Of a DNA stretch of 9,343 nt, positions 1 to 7,037 are shown piece after piece. Numbering within the stretch: position 1 is the stretch's first letter; every line of letters begins with the position of its first letter. The stretch is from an uncultured Clostridia bacterium (GTDB lineage Bacteria; Bacillota; Clostridia; Lachnospirales; Lachnospiraceae), in the NCBI GenBank assembly GCA_947178045.1, contig CAMWWR010000041.1, positions 1 through 9,343 on the forward strand, read 5' to 3'. The notes beneath the pieces were generated by a model. It was given only the letters and a program-made list of their open reading frames with translations. It did not search any database and was not told the DNA's origin. The position numbers and the translations under genes were made by a program.

Positions 1-35
1 ATCGCCTGGATTTGTTGTTCGGTTATGTTTTGCAT
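1..35 (-). CDS. 5' end of an unidentified gene leaving the left edge
   Basis: Reading leftward, a strong GGAGG ribosome site (complement of 40-44) lies four bases before an ATG at 35-33. The frame then stays open to the window edge and encodes MQNITEQQIQA. The gene follows the terminator-like hairpin at 61-95, so it is the next minus-strand gene after the cohesin-like gene and may have its own promoter or arise by read-through. Eleven residues are too few to assign a function. The 'ITEQQI' start vaguely resembles SWIM zinc-finger proteins of Clostridia, but this is recollection and not evidence. The start call rests on the SD and spacing only. Confidence 0.55.
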   Translation of the reverse strand, partial: MQNITEQQIQA

Positions 36-60
36 AATACCTCCATCTTTGCATTCCTGG

Positions 61-95
61 AAAATTTGCTTCCGGCGGAAACAAACGCCGGAAGC
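61..95 (-). terminator. Rho-independent-type terminator after the cohesin-like gene
   Basis: A perfect 10-bp inverted repeat (left arm GCTTCCGGCG at 68-77, right arm at 86-95) encloses an 8-base loop. It begins 14 bases past the TAA of the 110-1372 gene. On the minus strand it is followed by AAATTTT, a modest U tract. The stem is GC-rich and ungapped. It sits between a stop codon and the SD of the next gene, as expected for a terminator or an intercistronic attenuator. Confidence 0.75.
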
Positions 96-109
96 GCTGC
101 AAGTTCCTG

Positions 110-1372
110 TTATTCGTCTTCTTCAGCGGACGCACTGACAATAACCTTATATTTCTGAGGCTTTGTTGTTGTCCTGTATTCGATGACCTTGCCGTTCTCA
201 TCGCAGATCGGCTGCTCGGACTGGACGGCCCACACGGTCAGCGTAGCAGTGCCTTCGCCCACTGCGGTAATCTTGCCCGTTGTTTTGTTTACTGTGAACA
301 CCTTTGTGTTCGAGGAGCGGAAGCGCACAGAATCCGTAATTTTTGTTTTGCCGTCCCATACCACGTTACCGTCGGAATCGATCCGGAAGGTTTTAAGCGT
401 GAAAGCCTCGCCCACCGTCAGCTTTTGCAGGCGGGACTCGTTGTCCGCGCTGATTCCGGCATCCACGGCATTTCTTTTTACGGTTACCTTGCAGGTCTTT
501 ACGACCTTTTCTCCCGTCTTCTGGTTTGTGAACGTGGCTGTGATCTTTGCCGTACCCACGCTCACCGCAGTGACGAGCCCCTTGGCCTTTCCGACCGTGG
601 CAACCTTGGTGTTATTGGATTTAAATACAACGGTGTAGCCGGCCTTGTTCCAGACGCTGGCGAATTTTTTGCCGGAATAGGTTTCTGTCACATCGCCCTC
701 CAGATACAGCCGCAGGCTGGAAAGCATCTGCGGGCCGACAGCTTCGGTCGGCTTCGGAGCTGCCGTAGGAGATGGGACTTCGGTCGGAGCCGCTGTAGGC
801 GAAGTCTCCGGAGTCGGCGTTGCTTCCGGAGTCGGAGTCGGCGTCACGTCAGAGGACACCGGAGGCCAGTATATAACAGGAGGGGAGGTCGGCACGGGTG
901 TCAGTGTCGGCGTTGGTGTTGGCTCCTGCAGCTCCGCGCCGTCCACATACTTGACGGAGCCAGGCACTGCGCTCGCAATCGCGGAGACGCCGGCGCCGCC
1001 TGCGTTAAAGGCAGCAACCCTGCCGACAGTGAGGGTCGAAGCGCCCTTTGCGAAGAGCGGCTCCGTTCCGGCAATATAGACATTCAGGGTCCGGGAGGAG
1101 GCCTGATACCGGGATTCCGCAACCTTTGCCCTTGACAGGACGTCCTCGGAAAATTCGAATTCTACCCGGGCGGCATTCCCCGCGTTTATCGTAAGGCTGA
1201 ACTGAAGGGAAGAGATTTCCCTCTCGGCTGCGCCTGCGGAGACGAGGGTTACCGTCCCTGTCCCGTCCATCTGTATCTGAAAGCTGACCTCTGCGGCCGC
1301 GAAGGCCCGGACCGGCAGCAGGGCGGCAACCAGAAGCAGCGATATCAACATTTTTGTCAGAGATTTTTTCAT
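110..1372 (-). CDS. Secreted cohesin-like domain protein with Pro/Thr linker and two Big_2 domains
   Basis: A 420-residue exported protein. The signal peptide is MKKSLTKMLI plus a hydrophobic core, with likely cleavage after AFA at about residue 25. Residues about 28-147 form a beta-rich module resembling cohesin domains: an 'ISSLQFSLTI' strand, a 'TLNVYIAG' strand and a 'GASTLTVGRVAAFNAGG' strand. A Pro/Thr/Ser-rich linker spans about 148-214 (many TPTP units). Two Big_2 Ig-like domains follow at about 218-301 and 302-416, each with the 'SSN/TKV..V....G.ITAV..GTA.IT' signature. No LPXTG, SLH domain or C-terminal membrane helix is visible, so the anchoring mode is unknown. I chose the ATG at 1372 because AGAGG lies just upstream and it starts a clean signal peptide; an in-frame ATG at 1384 has a weaker ribosome site. 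The gene lies downstream of and codirectional with the dockerin-bearing peptidase, suggesting it supplies the cohesin partner. The cohesin call is fold-level recognition and less sure than the Big_2 calls. Confidence 0.8.
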   Translation of the reverse strand: MKKSLTKMLISLLLVAALLPVRAFAAAEVSFQIQMDGTGTVTLVSAGAAEREISSLQFSLTINAGNAARVEFEFSEDVLSRAKVAESRYQASSRTLNVYIAGTEPLFAKGASTLTVGRVAAFNAGGAGVSAIASAVPGSVKYVDGAELQEPTPTPTLTPVPTSPPVIYWPPVSSDVTPTPTPEATPTPETSPTAAPTEVPSPTAAPKPTEAVGPQMLSSLRLYLEGDVTETYSGKKFASVWNKAGYTVVFKSNNTKVATVGKAKGLVTAVSVGTAKITATFTNQKTGEKVVKTCKVTVKRNAVDAGISADNESRLQKLTVGEAFTLKTFRIDSDGNVVWDGKTKITDSVRFRSSNTKVFTVNKTTGKITAVGEGTATLTVWAVQSEQPICDENGKVIEYRTTTKPQKYKVIVSASAEEDE

Positions 1373-1387
1373 TTTTCCTCTCATTCC

Positions 1388-1401
1388 GCCGCGTAAGCGG
1401 C
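1388..1401 (-). promoter_or_regulatory. Small GC hairpin just upstream of the cohesin-like gene's ribosome site
   Basis: GCCGC-GTAA-GCGGC is a perfect 5-bp stem with a 4-base loop. It ends about 16 bases before the chosen ATG at 1372 and directly abuts the alternative ATG at 1384, whose ribosome site it would occlude. This mildly supports the downstream start. It may affect translation or mRNA stability; there is no direct evidence of regulation. Confidence 0.35.
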
Positions 1402-1577
1402 ATTTTAATCAGGGGGCAAAGGCGCGAAAATCTGACTGCCGAAGCAGCCCGCGTCCCGCGCAGGCGAGCAGGAGGGAAAAAATTCCCTTCTGCCCGTCTG
1501 TTTCGGGAGAAAAGCTCCCCCTCTGCTTAATCAAAAGCCGGAGGCTTTGAGGAAACGCTGATTAAATCAGCATTTCC
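1402..1577 (-). other. Intergenic region between peptidase and cohesin-like genes, hairpin-rich, no clear promoter
   Basis: No ORF of note lies here. Read on the minus strand it contains the stop-codon hairpin (1550-1578), a terminator-like hairpin (1531-1550), GGGAG/CTCCC with a 5-base loop (1505-1519) and AGGGAA/TTCCCT with a 4-base T loop (1473-1488). It also contains a possible long-range pairing of AGGGGG (1517-1522) with CCCCCT (1411-1416). The only promoter-like element is TAAAAT at 1407-1402, with no good -35 at the right distance. The cohesin-like gene is therefore either cotranscribed with the peptidase or uses a weak promoter. Confidence 0.5.
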
Positions 1578-1578
1578 T
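1531..1578 (-). terminator. Two consecutive hairpins at the 3' end of the peptidase gene
   Basis: The first hairpin (1550-1578) begins on the last base of the TAA stop codon. Its arms AGGAAA-T-GCTGAT and ATCAGC-G-TTTCCT form 13 pairs including one U-G wobble, with a 3-base loop. It has no U tail. The second (1531-1550) is AAAGCC-TCC-GGCTTT followed on the minus strand by TTGATT, a weak U tract. Together they may terminate most transcripts or protect the 3' end of the peptidase message while letting some read-through into the cohesin-like gene 205 bases on. Termination strength cannot be judged by eye. Confidence 0.5.
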
Positions 1579-4500
1579 TAATTGCCGCTGATCGTAATTC
1601 CCGGAAGCTCCTCCGGCACACTCTCGAACAGGGAGTCGCTGACAAGCCGCTGTCCCTCGTTCGTCAGGGCATTGTTTACGCGGTAGAGCTCGGCGCGCAC
1701 CTTTGTAATTCCGGCAAGCGCGTTCGGATCATCCGGCTCGAGCCAGTAAATCCATACGCCGTCCGAGGTGTTTGCGATATTGCCCTCCGCAGGTACATCG
1801 GCCAGAATGATCTGGTGTGATCTCAGGATACCGTCCGCGTCCGCGCCGCCGACAATATTGCCGTCTTGGTCATAGAGCACCACAACGTTGTAGGCCGGGC
1901 TTCCCTTGTATGCTCCAGTGAAAATGATGGAGCCCTCCGGGATTACGTCATCCGCATTTTCACCGTACTGGTAATCGGCGGTCAGCCTGCCGATCGCCGC
2001 CGTGCCGTCGTCCGTCCGGCGGAAATCAACATTGTCCCCGGTCACGCCAAGCACATCCAGCTCCGCAATCGAGACGGTGCTGCCGCTCATCCCGCTGAGA
2101 ATCAGCCGGAGAGCCGATGCCCGGAAGGTGCTTACATATTTCTGATCCTCGTTGGCGAAGGCGATCACCGCGGTTGTTTCCGTGCCGAAGCTTCCCTTTG
2201 CCGCGGTAGTCCAGGTATCGCCGGAAAGCAGCTGGATTTCATAGCTGCCTGAAGGCGCGGAAGCGCCCGCGGTATATTTGAAGCCGGTGACGGTGAGCTC
2301 CTTGCCGAATTCCAGTGTAATCTCGGCGTCCGCTCCGGCCGTTGCCGTATAGACGGTTGCAGTATTCCCGTCGATGAGCTTCTCGCGCTCCAATGCGGTT
2401 TCCTCTGCATTTTCGGTGTCGGAGTCGTAAATTACATCCGTGGATGCGGACGTGTTTTCCGTCTCGCCGGCCACCGTCAGATTCTTTGTGCCGACTGTCC
2501 AGAAGGCTTTGTCGAGACTGCCGTCATGCTCGATCTTAAGCGGCTCCAGCACCTTTGCCGCAGAGCGGTTCAGATACTTGTCGATAACCGCGACCTCATA
2601 CCATACAACCCGGTTGTTGACCGAGGCGATCGTGTCGCTGAACGTGTTTCCGGTGGTAAAGCCGACCGGCTCTTTCGTCGTTTCGCCGCCCGCAATCATG
2701 CACCTTGTGATCTCATAGCCGAGTATATCCTCCGCAGGAATTTCCTTCGAGCCGAGCACGAAATCGATCCGGTTTGCTTCATTGGCATTGATGGAAGCGG
2801 AGGTGTCGTCGCTCACAGCGTCCACAAGGCCCGCCGTGCCGAGCGAGCTCTTTCCGCCCTGCAGGCTGTAAACCCTGGAATCATCGGATACATAGTAAAT
2901 TGCTCTGGTCTCTTTCTCAAACTGCTCTGCGTAAGCCCTTGTTCCCTCGTCCGGGGTCATTCCCCAGCGCTCGAAAAATTCGAGGATGTTCTTTTCTGCA
3001 GCCGCGCAGGACAGGCGCATCAATACCTGATCCGTGCCGCCGGAAAGCGTCAGCGCCACGCCGCCGTCCGCCGCCATCGGCGCTCTCGAAGGCGTTCTTG
3101 CGTAGGTGTCCACTCTTGCAAAGAAGAGGTTTGCCAGCTGCTCGCTGTAATTGTCCCAGGTTCTGTAATTATAGCCGGTGTCGTAGGCGAGATGGAGCTG
3201 CCAGTACATGCCCAGCTGTGTGAACACATTGGAGGCCTTGCCCTTTGTGCCGGATGTCACCTTCTTATAAACATTGTTATAACTGAACCGAACCGAACCG
3301 TTGGTGTCGTGCGCCTGTGCCAGTACGGCAAAGTAGTTGTTCGTGATCTCGGCCACGGCATAAGCGCCCTGGTTGATGTTGTGTCCGATCTCATGAGCAA
3401 TGCCCCAGCCGAAATAGCGGCCGCTCACATATTTTCCTTCGCTGTCGGATACGACCGGCGACGCGCTGATCAGGCCGGACGCGGAGCCCCATTCAATGCC
3501 GATATGGTTGCCCGCCGCATACATGAACGCTCCGGAGAACATTCTCTGATAGCGGATGTTCAGATGGCCCTTCGGAAGCTGATCTACGGCCGCCTCCGCG
3601 TTCGCGTTCAAGCCCTTGTGCTGATAGAACAGGTGCATCATGTCGTCCATGGCCTTCATGGAGTCCAGAAGCTTCTGCGCCCTCTCCTGCAGTGTGCCGC
3701 TGCCTGCGCCGCTCAGAATTTGGGATGCCGGCAGCGAGAGCAGCATTTTATCCAGAAGGATATCGGATGCTCCGAGAATACAGTTCTGTGCGTTATAATC
3801 AAGCCCGTTGACTAGGGTAAGGGAGGAGTTGGCGTGGAATCTCTGGTGATTTGTTTCCATCACGCCCACATAGTCCTCCAGTTCCTTCAGGTACGCGGAG
3901 GCTCTTGCCAGCCGCTCGCCGGCGTCCGTCACTCCGTAGAGATCGAGCCGCGGAATGGCCACACCGCCGCTTACTCTCACCGCATAGCGGTCGGCGCTGT
4001 TGTTTCCGGTGTATTCAATATATAATGCTCCGCCGTTTTCCTGATCGGCGAGCGAACCGATCCGTGGAATTTCGACGATGTTGGCTCCGACCTTGAGACT
4101 GGTCACAGCCGTCGACATCGGCGAGGACTCGGAGTGGTACTGTGTCGCCACCAGCCTCAGATTCGTCGAATCGCCGGTCCGCTTGCTGTCGTGTCCGACG
4201 TAGATCGTTATCTTTTCACCGGCTGCCGCCGTAATACCGAGCGGCTGCCATGCGTTCAACCCGCCAAAGCCGCGGCCCGCATCGTTCATTGTAATGCCGC
4301 TGTGAATCTCGATCGGGGCGTTGAGAGAAACATTGTTTAAAATGTCCTCCGCCGTTTTCAGCTCGCGCTCCAGCGCATCCAGATTCGGATTGTATTCTCC
4401 GCTCACCTCGTCGACCTCATGGATCTTCACCCGGAGCCGGTCGATCGTCGCCTGAGTTACATCACTTTTCAGAACAGTATGCAGGTCGTCCTGATACAGA

Positions 4501-6710
4501 GCCATGATCTCATCCAGCATCGTGTCATAATGATAGAAATAGATCTCGGCAATGCGCATGGACACGCCGTCCGCCAGATAGCGTCCGAAGCCGAGCTGCA
4601 GTTTCTTTGCCGTAATTGGCTGAGCGAGCTTCAGAACGAGATAGGAGCGTCCGTCGGCATCCTGCCGCGTCTGTCTGGATACTCCGGATACGTCGCGCTG
4701 TGTTTCGTTGGCATCCCAGTAGCGCACACGGGCATAGAAGAAGTCATATCCCGGGTGGCAGTAGATGGCGATCGTATCCAGCTTGTAGGCACTGTCAAAT
4801 TCATAGGTCAGGCCGACGCCCGAGCCCATTGCATTGAAGCCGCCCTCATCCCAGCCGGCTGTCTGATAATAGGATTCCGGATTCCGGTCGACCGTTCCCC
4901 AGGCGGAGGTGGTCTGCGTATCCAGCGGGCTGTTCGTCATCGGGCATACCGAGCGCCGTGTTGCGCTGAGGATGTGCGCGCCCTTCTGTCCGGCTTCACC
5001 GGAGTTAATCAGGCCGTAGCGCGGGATGACAGGGGCGTTCAGATCGGTGGTTTTAGCGGAGGCCGTCAAAGACGGGGCGCTTGCACCGAATTCATTTACG
5101 CCGATGACATAGACCGTGTACTCCGTCAGATCCCGGAGACCCGTGATCGTGTAGCGGTTGTTCGTAATATCTGCAATCTTATTGTACTGGCTTGCAGATC
5201 GTTCTTTATAATATAAATCGTAGGAAACGGTATCCTTCATCTGCTTCCAGGAAACCGTAATGCTCTGATAATTGCCGACTGCCGATACATTGTCCGGGCG
5301 GTCCGGCCGTCCGTTCGGCTTCGGTGTTGCGCTCACCGCGCTGCTGTAGCCGCTGCGCCATGTCCCGTTGACGGACTGAACGCTCAGCTCATATTCCGTA
5401 TAATTTTTCAGATCCTTGCCGCCGAATTTCGTGATCTGTGCAGAATTGCCTGCCACAAGCATAGTCTCCTCAAGACCGCCCTGACGGATCCGCACCTCAT
5501 AGCCGGTGACGTTCACGCAAGGCGACCAGGTCAGGCTGATTGTTTCGCTGCCCGCCGTCGCGCTCAGATTTTCCGGAATATCCATCTCCGGTTCCGGAAT
5601 TCGGTTTTCCATACCGTTGACGAACTCCACCTTTGAGATTTCCGCGAGGCTGCTGTTTTTCTGCATTCCCGTAATGGTCAGTGTCACCTTTTTGACTGCG
5701 ACCTGGGAGCCGAGATAGAGCAGGATATTGCCCTGACTGTCCCATTCGGTTCGCACGTCGGAATTCTTCAGAAGATAGGAAATCCCGTTGTTTACCGGGA
5801 TATCTTCGCTGTGCTCTGCGCCGGTCTCGTCCGTATAGGCGACGGAAATGACCGCGCTGCGGATCGGGTTGCTGGCTGCGGTTTCGATGATGATTCCGTC
5901 GGCCAGGGCAGTCTGCTCCGCCGCGCTGACGTCAAATTCCAGAGAAACCGGATTATCCCCCGAGATATCGCCGCCGTATTTCGGAGTCAGCGCTACGCTC
6001 GAGGTATTTTTCAGAAGACCGCTCAGATCGCCGTCCACCGTTGTATTGTCGCCCTGGCCCGGCGCGATGACCGAGACGGGAATAAAGGCCTCAAGGCTTG
6101 CCGCAGTGTCCCCGGCAGGCTGATAGCCCATAGAGAAATATTCCAGATCGACAAGATCGACTGCGCCGTCGCCGTTTAGATCCAACACGCCGGAATATTG
6201 TCCGCGGTCGATGGCGTCCACGAGAAGCTCCCTGTCCGCGTCGCCGACCGTGCCGTCGCCGTCAACATCGCCGATCAGCAACACACCCGGATGCGCCGCG
6301 CCGGCACTGTAGTTCATCCCACCGAGAAAGCCGGTCGCCAGACGGACCTCGCAGCCCTGTCCGCCCACGGCAATTTCCTGCGTGTAGCCGGCAAAGCCGT
6401 CCGCCTTCAGCCGCAGGGTGTATGTTCCGGCAACCAGCCCCTCAAAGCTTGCCCTGACATCCTGCCCGCCGCCTGTATTCAGGGTGACGGAATCCGTGTA
6501 GACTGTGCCCGCACCGGTCAGGCTGACCGCAAAATTCACCGGCTTTTTCAAAAGAAGCGCGCCGGTGACCGATACGTCCACCTGGCCCGTCCCCGCGGCA
6601 TTTGCCTGAGCGGCCGGTGAGACAGCGTCGTCGGCCTGCACAGAGCGGGCGGGCATGGCGCCCGGAAGAGCCAGCGCAGCCGCCAGAAATAGTGCTAATT
6701 TTTTTCGCAT
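1578..6710 (-). CDS. Secreted modular peptidase M60 (mucin-type glycoprotein metalloprotease) with dockerin, FN3 and discoidin/CBM32-like modules
   Basis: A 1710-residue exported zinc peptidase, expected to cleave O-glycosylated (mucin-like) proteins. Signal peptide cleavage is likely after VQA at about 26. Domains in order: CnaB/carboxypeptidase-regulatory-like sandwich (about 43-126); type I dockerin (about 146-198) with two calcium loops, DVDGDGTVGDAD and DLNGDGAVDLVD; unrecognised beta module (about 235-370); FN3 (about 379-460) and FN3 (about 468-550); discoidin-like (about 561-727); helical linker (about 729-792); beta-sandwich (about 797-934); M60 catalytic region (about 930-1275) with H1106-E1107-I-G-H1110 and likely third ligand E1121 in 'EITNNY', fitting the M60 HExxH-x(8-24)-E pattern; FN3-like (about 1294-1391); F5/8C-CBM32-like (about 1418-1556); unassigned C-terminal domain (about 1558-1710). 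GGGAGGTT lies five bases before the ATG and fixes the start. No LPXTG or SLH is seen, so surface retention could rely on the dockerin docking to a cohesin such as the neighbour's. The family call is strong; the substrate is inferred. Confidence 0.92.
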   Translation of the reverse strand: MRKKLALFLAAALALPGAMPARSVQADDAVSPAAQANAAGTGQVDVSVTGALLLKKPVNFAVSLTGAGTVYTDSVTLNTGGGQDVRASFEGLVAGTYTLRLKADGFAGYTQEIAVGGQGCEVRLATGFLGGMNYSAGAAHPGVLLIGDVDGDGTVGDADRELLVDAIDRGQYSGVLDLNGDGAVDLVDLEYFSMGYQPAGDTAASLEAFIPVSVIAPGQGDNTTVDGDLSGLLKNTSSVALTPKYGGDISGDNPVSLEFDVSAAEQTALADGIIIETAASNPIRSAVISVAYTDETGAEHSEDIPVNNGISYLLKNSDVRTEWDSQGNILLYLGSQVAVKKVTLTITGMQKNSSLAEISKVEFVNGMENRIPEPEMDIPENLSATAGSETISLTWSPCVNVTGYEVRIRQGGLEETMLVAGNSAQITKFGGKDLKNYTEYELSVQSVNGTWRSGYSSAVSATPKPNGRPDRPDNVSAVGNYQSITVSWKQMKDTVSYDLYYKERSASQYNKIADITNNRYTITGLRDLTEYTVYVIGVNEFGASAPSLTASAKTTDLNAPVIPRYGLINSGEAGQKGAHILSATRRSVCPMTNSPLDTQTTSAWGTVDRNPESYYQTAGWDEGGFNAMGSGVGLTYEFDSAYKLDTIAIYCHPGYDFFYARVRYWDANETQRDVSGVSRQTRQDADGRSYLVLKLAQPITAKKLQLGFGRYLADGVSMRIAEIYFYHYDTMLDEIMALYQDDLHTVLKSDVTQATIDRLRVKIHEVDEVSGEYNPNLDALERELKTAEDILNNVSLNAPIEIHSGITMNDAGRGFGGLNAWQPLGITAAAGEKITIYVGHDSKRTGDSTNLRLVATQYHSESSPMSTAVTSLKVGANIVEIPRIGSLADQENGGALYIEYTGNNSADRYAVRVSGGVAIPRLDLYGVTDAGERLARASAYLKELEDYVGVMETNHQRFHANSSLTLVNGLDYNAQNCILGASDILLDKMLLSLPASQILSGAGSGTLQERAQKLLDSMKAMDDMMHLFYQHKGLNANAEAAVDQLPKGHLNIRYQRMFSGAFMYAAGNHIGIEWGSASGLISASPVVSDSEGKYVSGRYFGWGIAHEIGHNINQGAYAVAEITNNYFAVLAQAHDTNGSVRFSYNNVYKKVTSGTKGKASNVFTQLGMYWQLHLAYDTGYNYRTWDNYSEQLANLFFARVDTYARTPSRAPMAADGGVALTLSGGTDQVLMRLSCAAAEKNILEFFERWGMTPDEGTRAYAEQFEKETRAIYYVSDDSRVYSLQGGKSSLGTAGLVDAVSDDTSASINANEANRIDFVLGSKEIPAEDILGYEITRCMIAGGETTKEPVGFTTGNTFSDTIASVNNRVVWYEVAVIDKYLNRSAAKVLEPLKIEHDGSLDKAFWTVGTKNLTVAGETENTSASTDVIYDSDTENAEETALEREKLIDGNTATVYTATAGADAEITLEFGKELTVTGFKYTAGASAPSGSYEIQLLSGDTWTTAAKGSFGTETTAVIAFANEDQKYVSTFRASALRLILSGMSGSTVSIAELDVLGVTGDNVDFRRTDDGTAAIGRLTADYQYGENADDVIPEGSIIFTGAYKGSPAYNVVVLYDQDGNIVGGADADGILRSHQIILADVPAEGNIANTSDGVWIYWLEPDDPNALAGITKVRAELYRVNNALTNEGQRLVSDSLFESVPEELPGITISGN

Positions 6711-6843
6711 GCTTAACCTCCCATGCTGCGGCTTGATTTCAGGGGCGGTTCATGACCCGGATTTTGCCGCAGCACAAAATCCGTGGGCAGAAAAGCGCAG
6801 GCTTTCGGCCCTGATCCCTGTTTACTTTATTTATGCCATTCTA
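6711..6843 (-). promoter_or_regulatory. Structured 5' leader of the M60 peptidase mRNA (possible RNA switch or pseudoknot)
   Basis: From the predicted transcription start (about 6843) to the ATG is about 133 nt. It holds a small CAGG...CCTG hairpin (about 6798-6813) and then a perfect 9-bp hairpin, CGGATTTTG (6783-6775) with CAAAATCCG (6766-6758), closing an 8-base loop. The loop plus one base (6774-6766, TGCTGCGGC in the mRNA) is exactly complementary over 9 bases to GCCGCAGCA at 6732-6724, immediately 5' of the GGGAGG ribosome site (6722-6717). A pseudoknot or an alternative duplex could therefore control access to the ribosome site. I do not recognise a known riboswitch class. Pairing is seen directly; function is inferred. 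Confidence 0.5.
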
Positions 6844-6849
6844 GGGTAA

Positions 6850-6878
6850 ATTATAGCAAAGGGAGTGGTGGATTTCAA
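6850..6878 (-). promoter_or_regulatory. Sigma-A-type promoter for the M60 peptidase gene
   Basis: On the minus strand TTGAAA (6878-6873) and TATAAT (6855-6850) are separated by 17 bases, with TG one base before the -10 (TGCTATAAT), making an extended -10. The predicted start is near 6843. Five of six -35 bases and all -10 bases match consensus, so basal strength should be high unless the leader represses expression. Confidence 0.8.
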
Positions 6879-6985
6879 TTGGTTTTAGGAATTTTCATCT
6901 TTTGAGAGCAACGCTTCCGGGCTCCCGGATCTGCCGCCTGGAGAAGCAAAATAGAGCCTGTAATAGAGGGCAGGCCAAATGGTTA
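6879..6985. other. Spacer between two divergent promoters
   Basis: This segment separates the minus-strand peptidase promoter from the plus-strand GNAT promoter and has no ORF. It contains one inverted repeat, TCCGGG-CT-CCCGGA (6916-6929), which could be a protein-binding site placed between the -35 boxes. It is also roughly where base composition changes from GC-rich to AT-richer. Nothing else was recognised. Confidence 0.4.
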
Positions 6986-7014
6986 TTGATGTTGATTATT
7001 CTGTCTGATATAAT
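6986..7014 (+). promoter_or_regulatory. Sigma-A-type promoter for the GNAT gene
   Basis: TTGATG (6986-6991), a 17-base spacer and TATAAT (7009-7014) with TG one base upstream (TGATATAAT). The predicted start is about 7021. That is directly at the GAGGGAGGG ribosome site (7021-7029), so the leader would be very short. Both hexamers are close to consensus. Confidence 0.8.
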
Positions 7015-7037
7015 GGCTCTGAGGGAGGGATGCCTTT

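Noticed and set aside
725..930. Repetitive DNA in the cohesin-like gene as a separate repeat array
   Set aside because: It encodes a Pro/Thr-rich linker. The repetition is a consequence of the protein sequence.
1373..1384. ATG at 1384 as start of the cohesin-like gene
   Set aside because: It has a poor ribosome site overlapped by the 1388-1401 hairpin. The ATG at 1372 has AGAGG upstream and gives a standard signal peptide.
1537..1548. Twelve bases AAAGCCTCCGGC (minus strand) resembling part of the c-di-GMP-I riboswitch
   Set aside because: The rest of the aptamer (the upstream GGGCAAACC-type segment and the second stem) is not present nearby. A simple hairpin explains the match.
3286..3300. 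Three tandem AACCG units inside the M60 gene as a phase-variation tract
   Set aside because: Three 5-base units are too few to predict slippage, and the frame is intact there.
2526..3815. A 429-codon open frame on the plus strand, and others such as 4419-5216 and 5811-6179
   Set aside because: They lie antisense to the M60 gene, whose domain-rich frame is certain. The translations are Arg/Ala/His-rich, lack domain patterns and have no ribosome site. They are shadows of GC-rich coding DNA.
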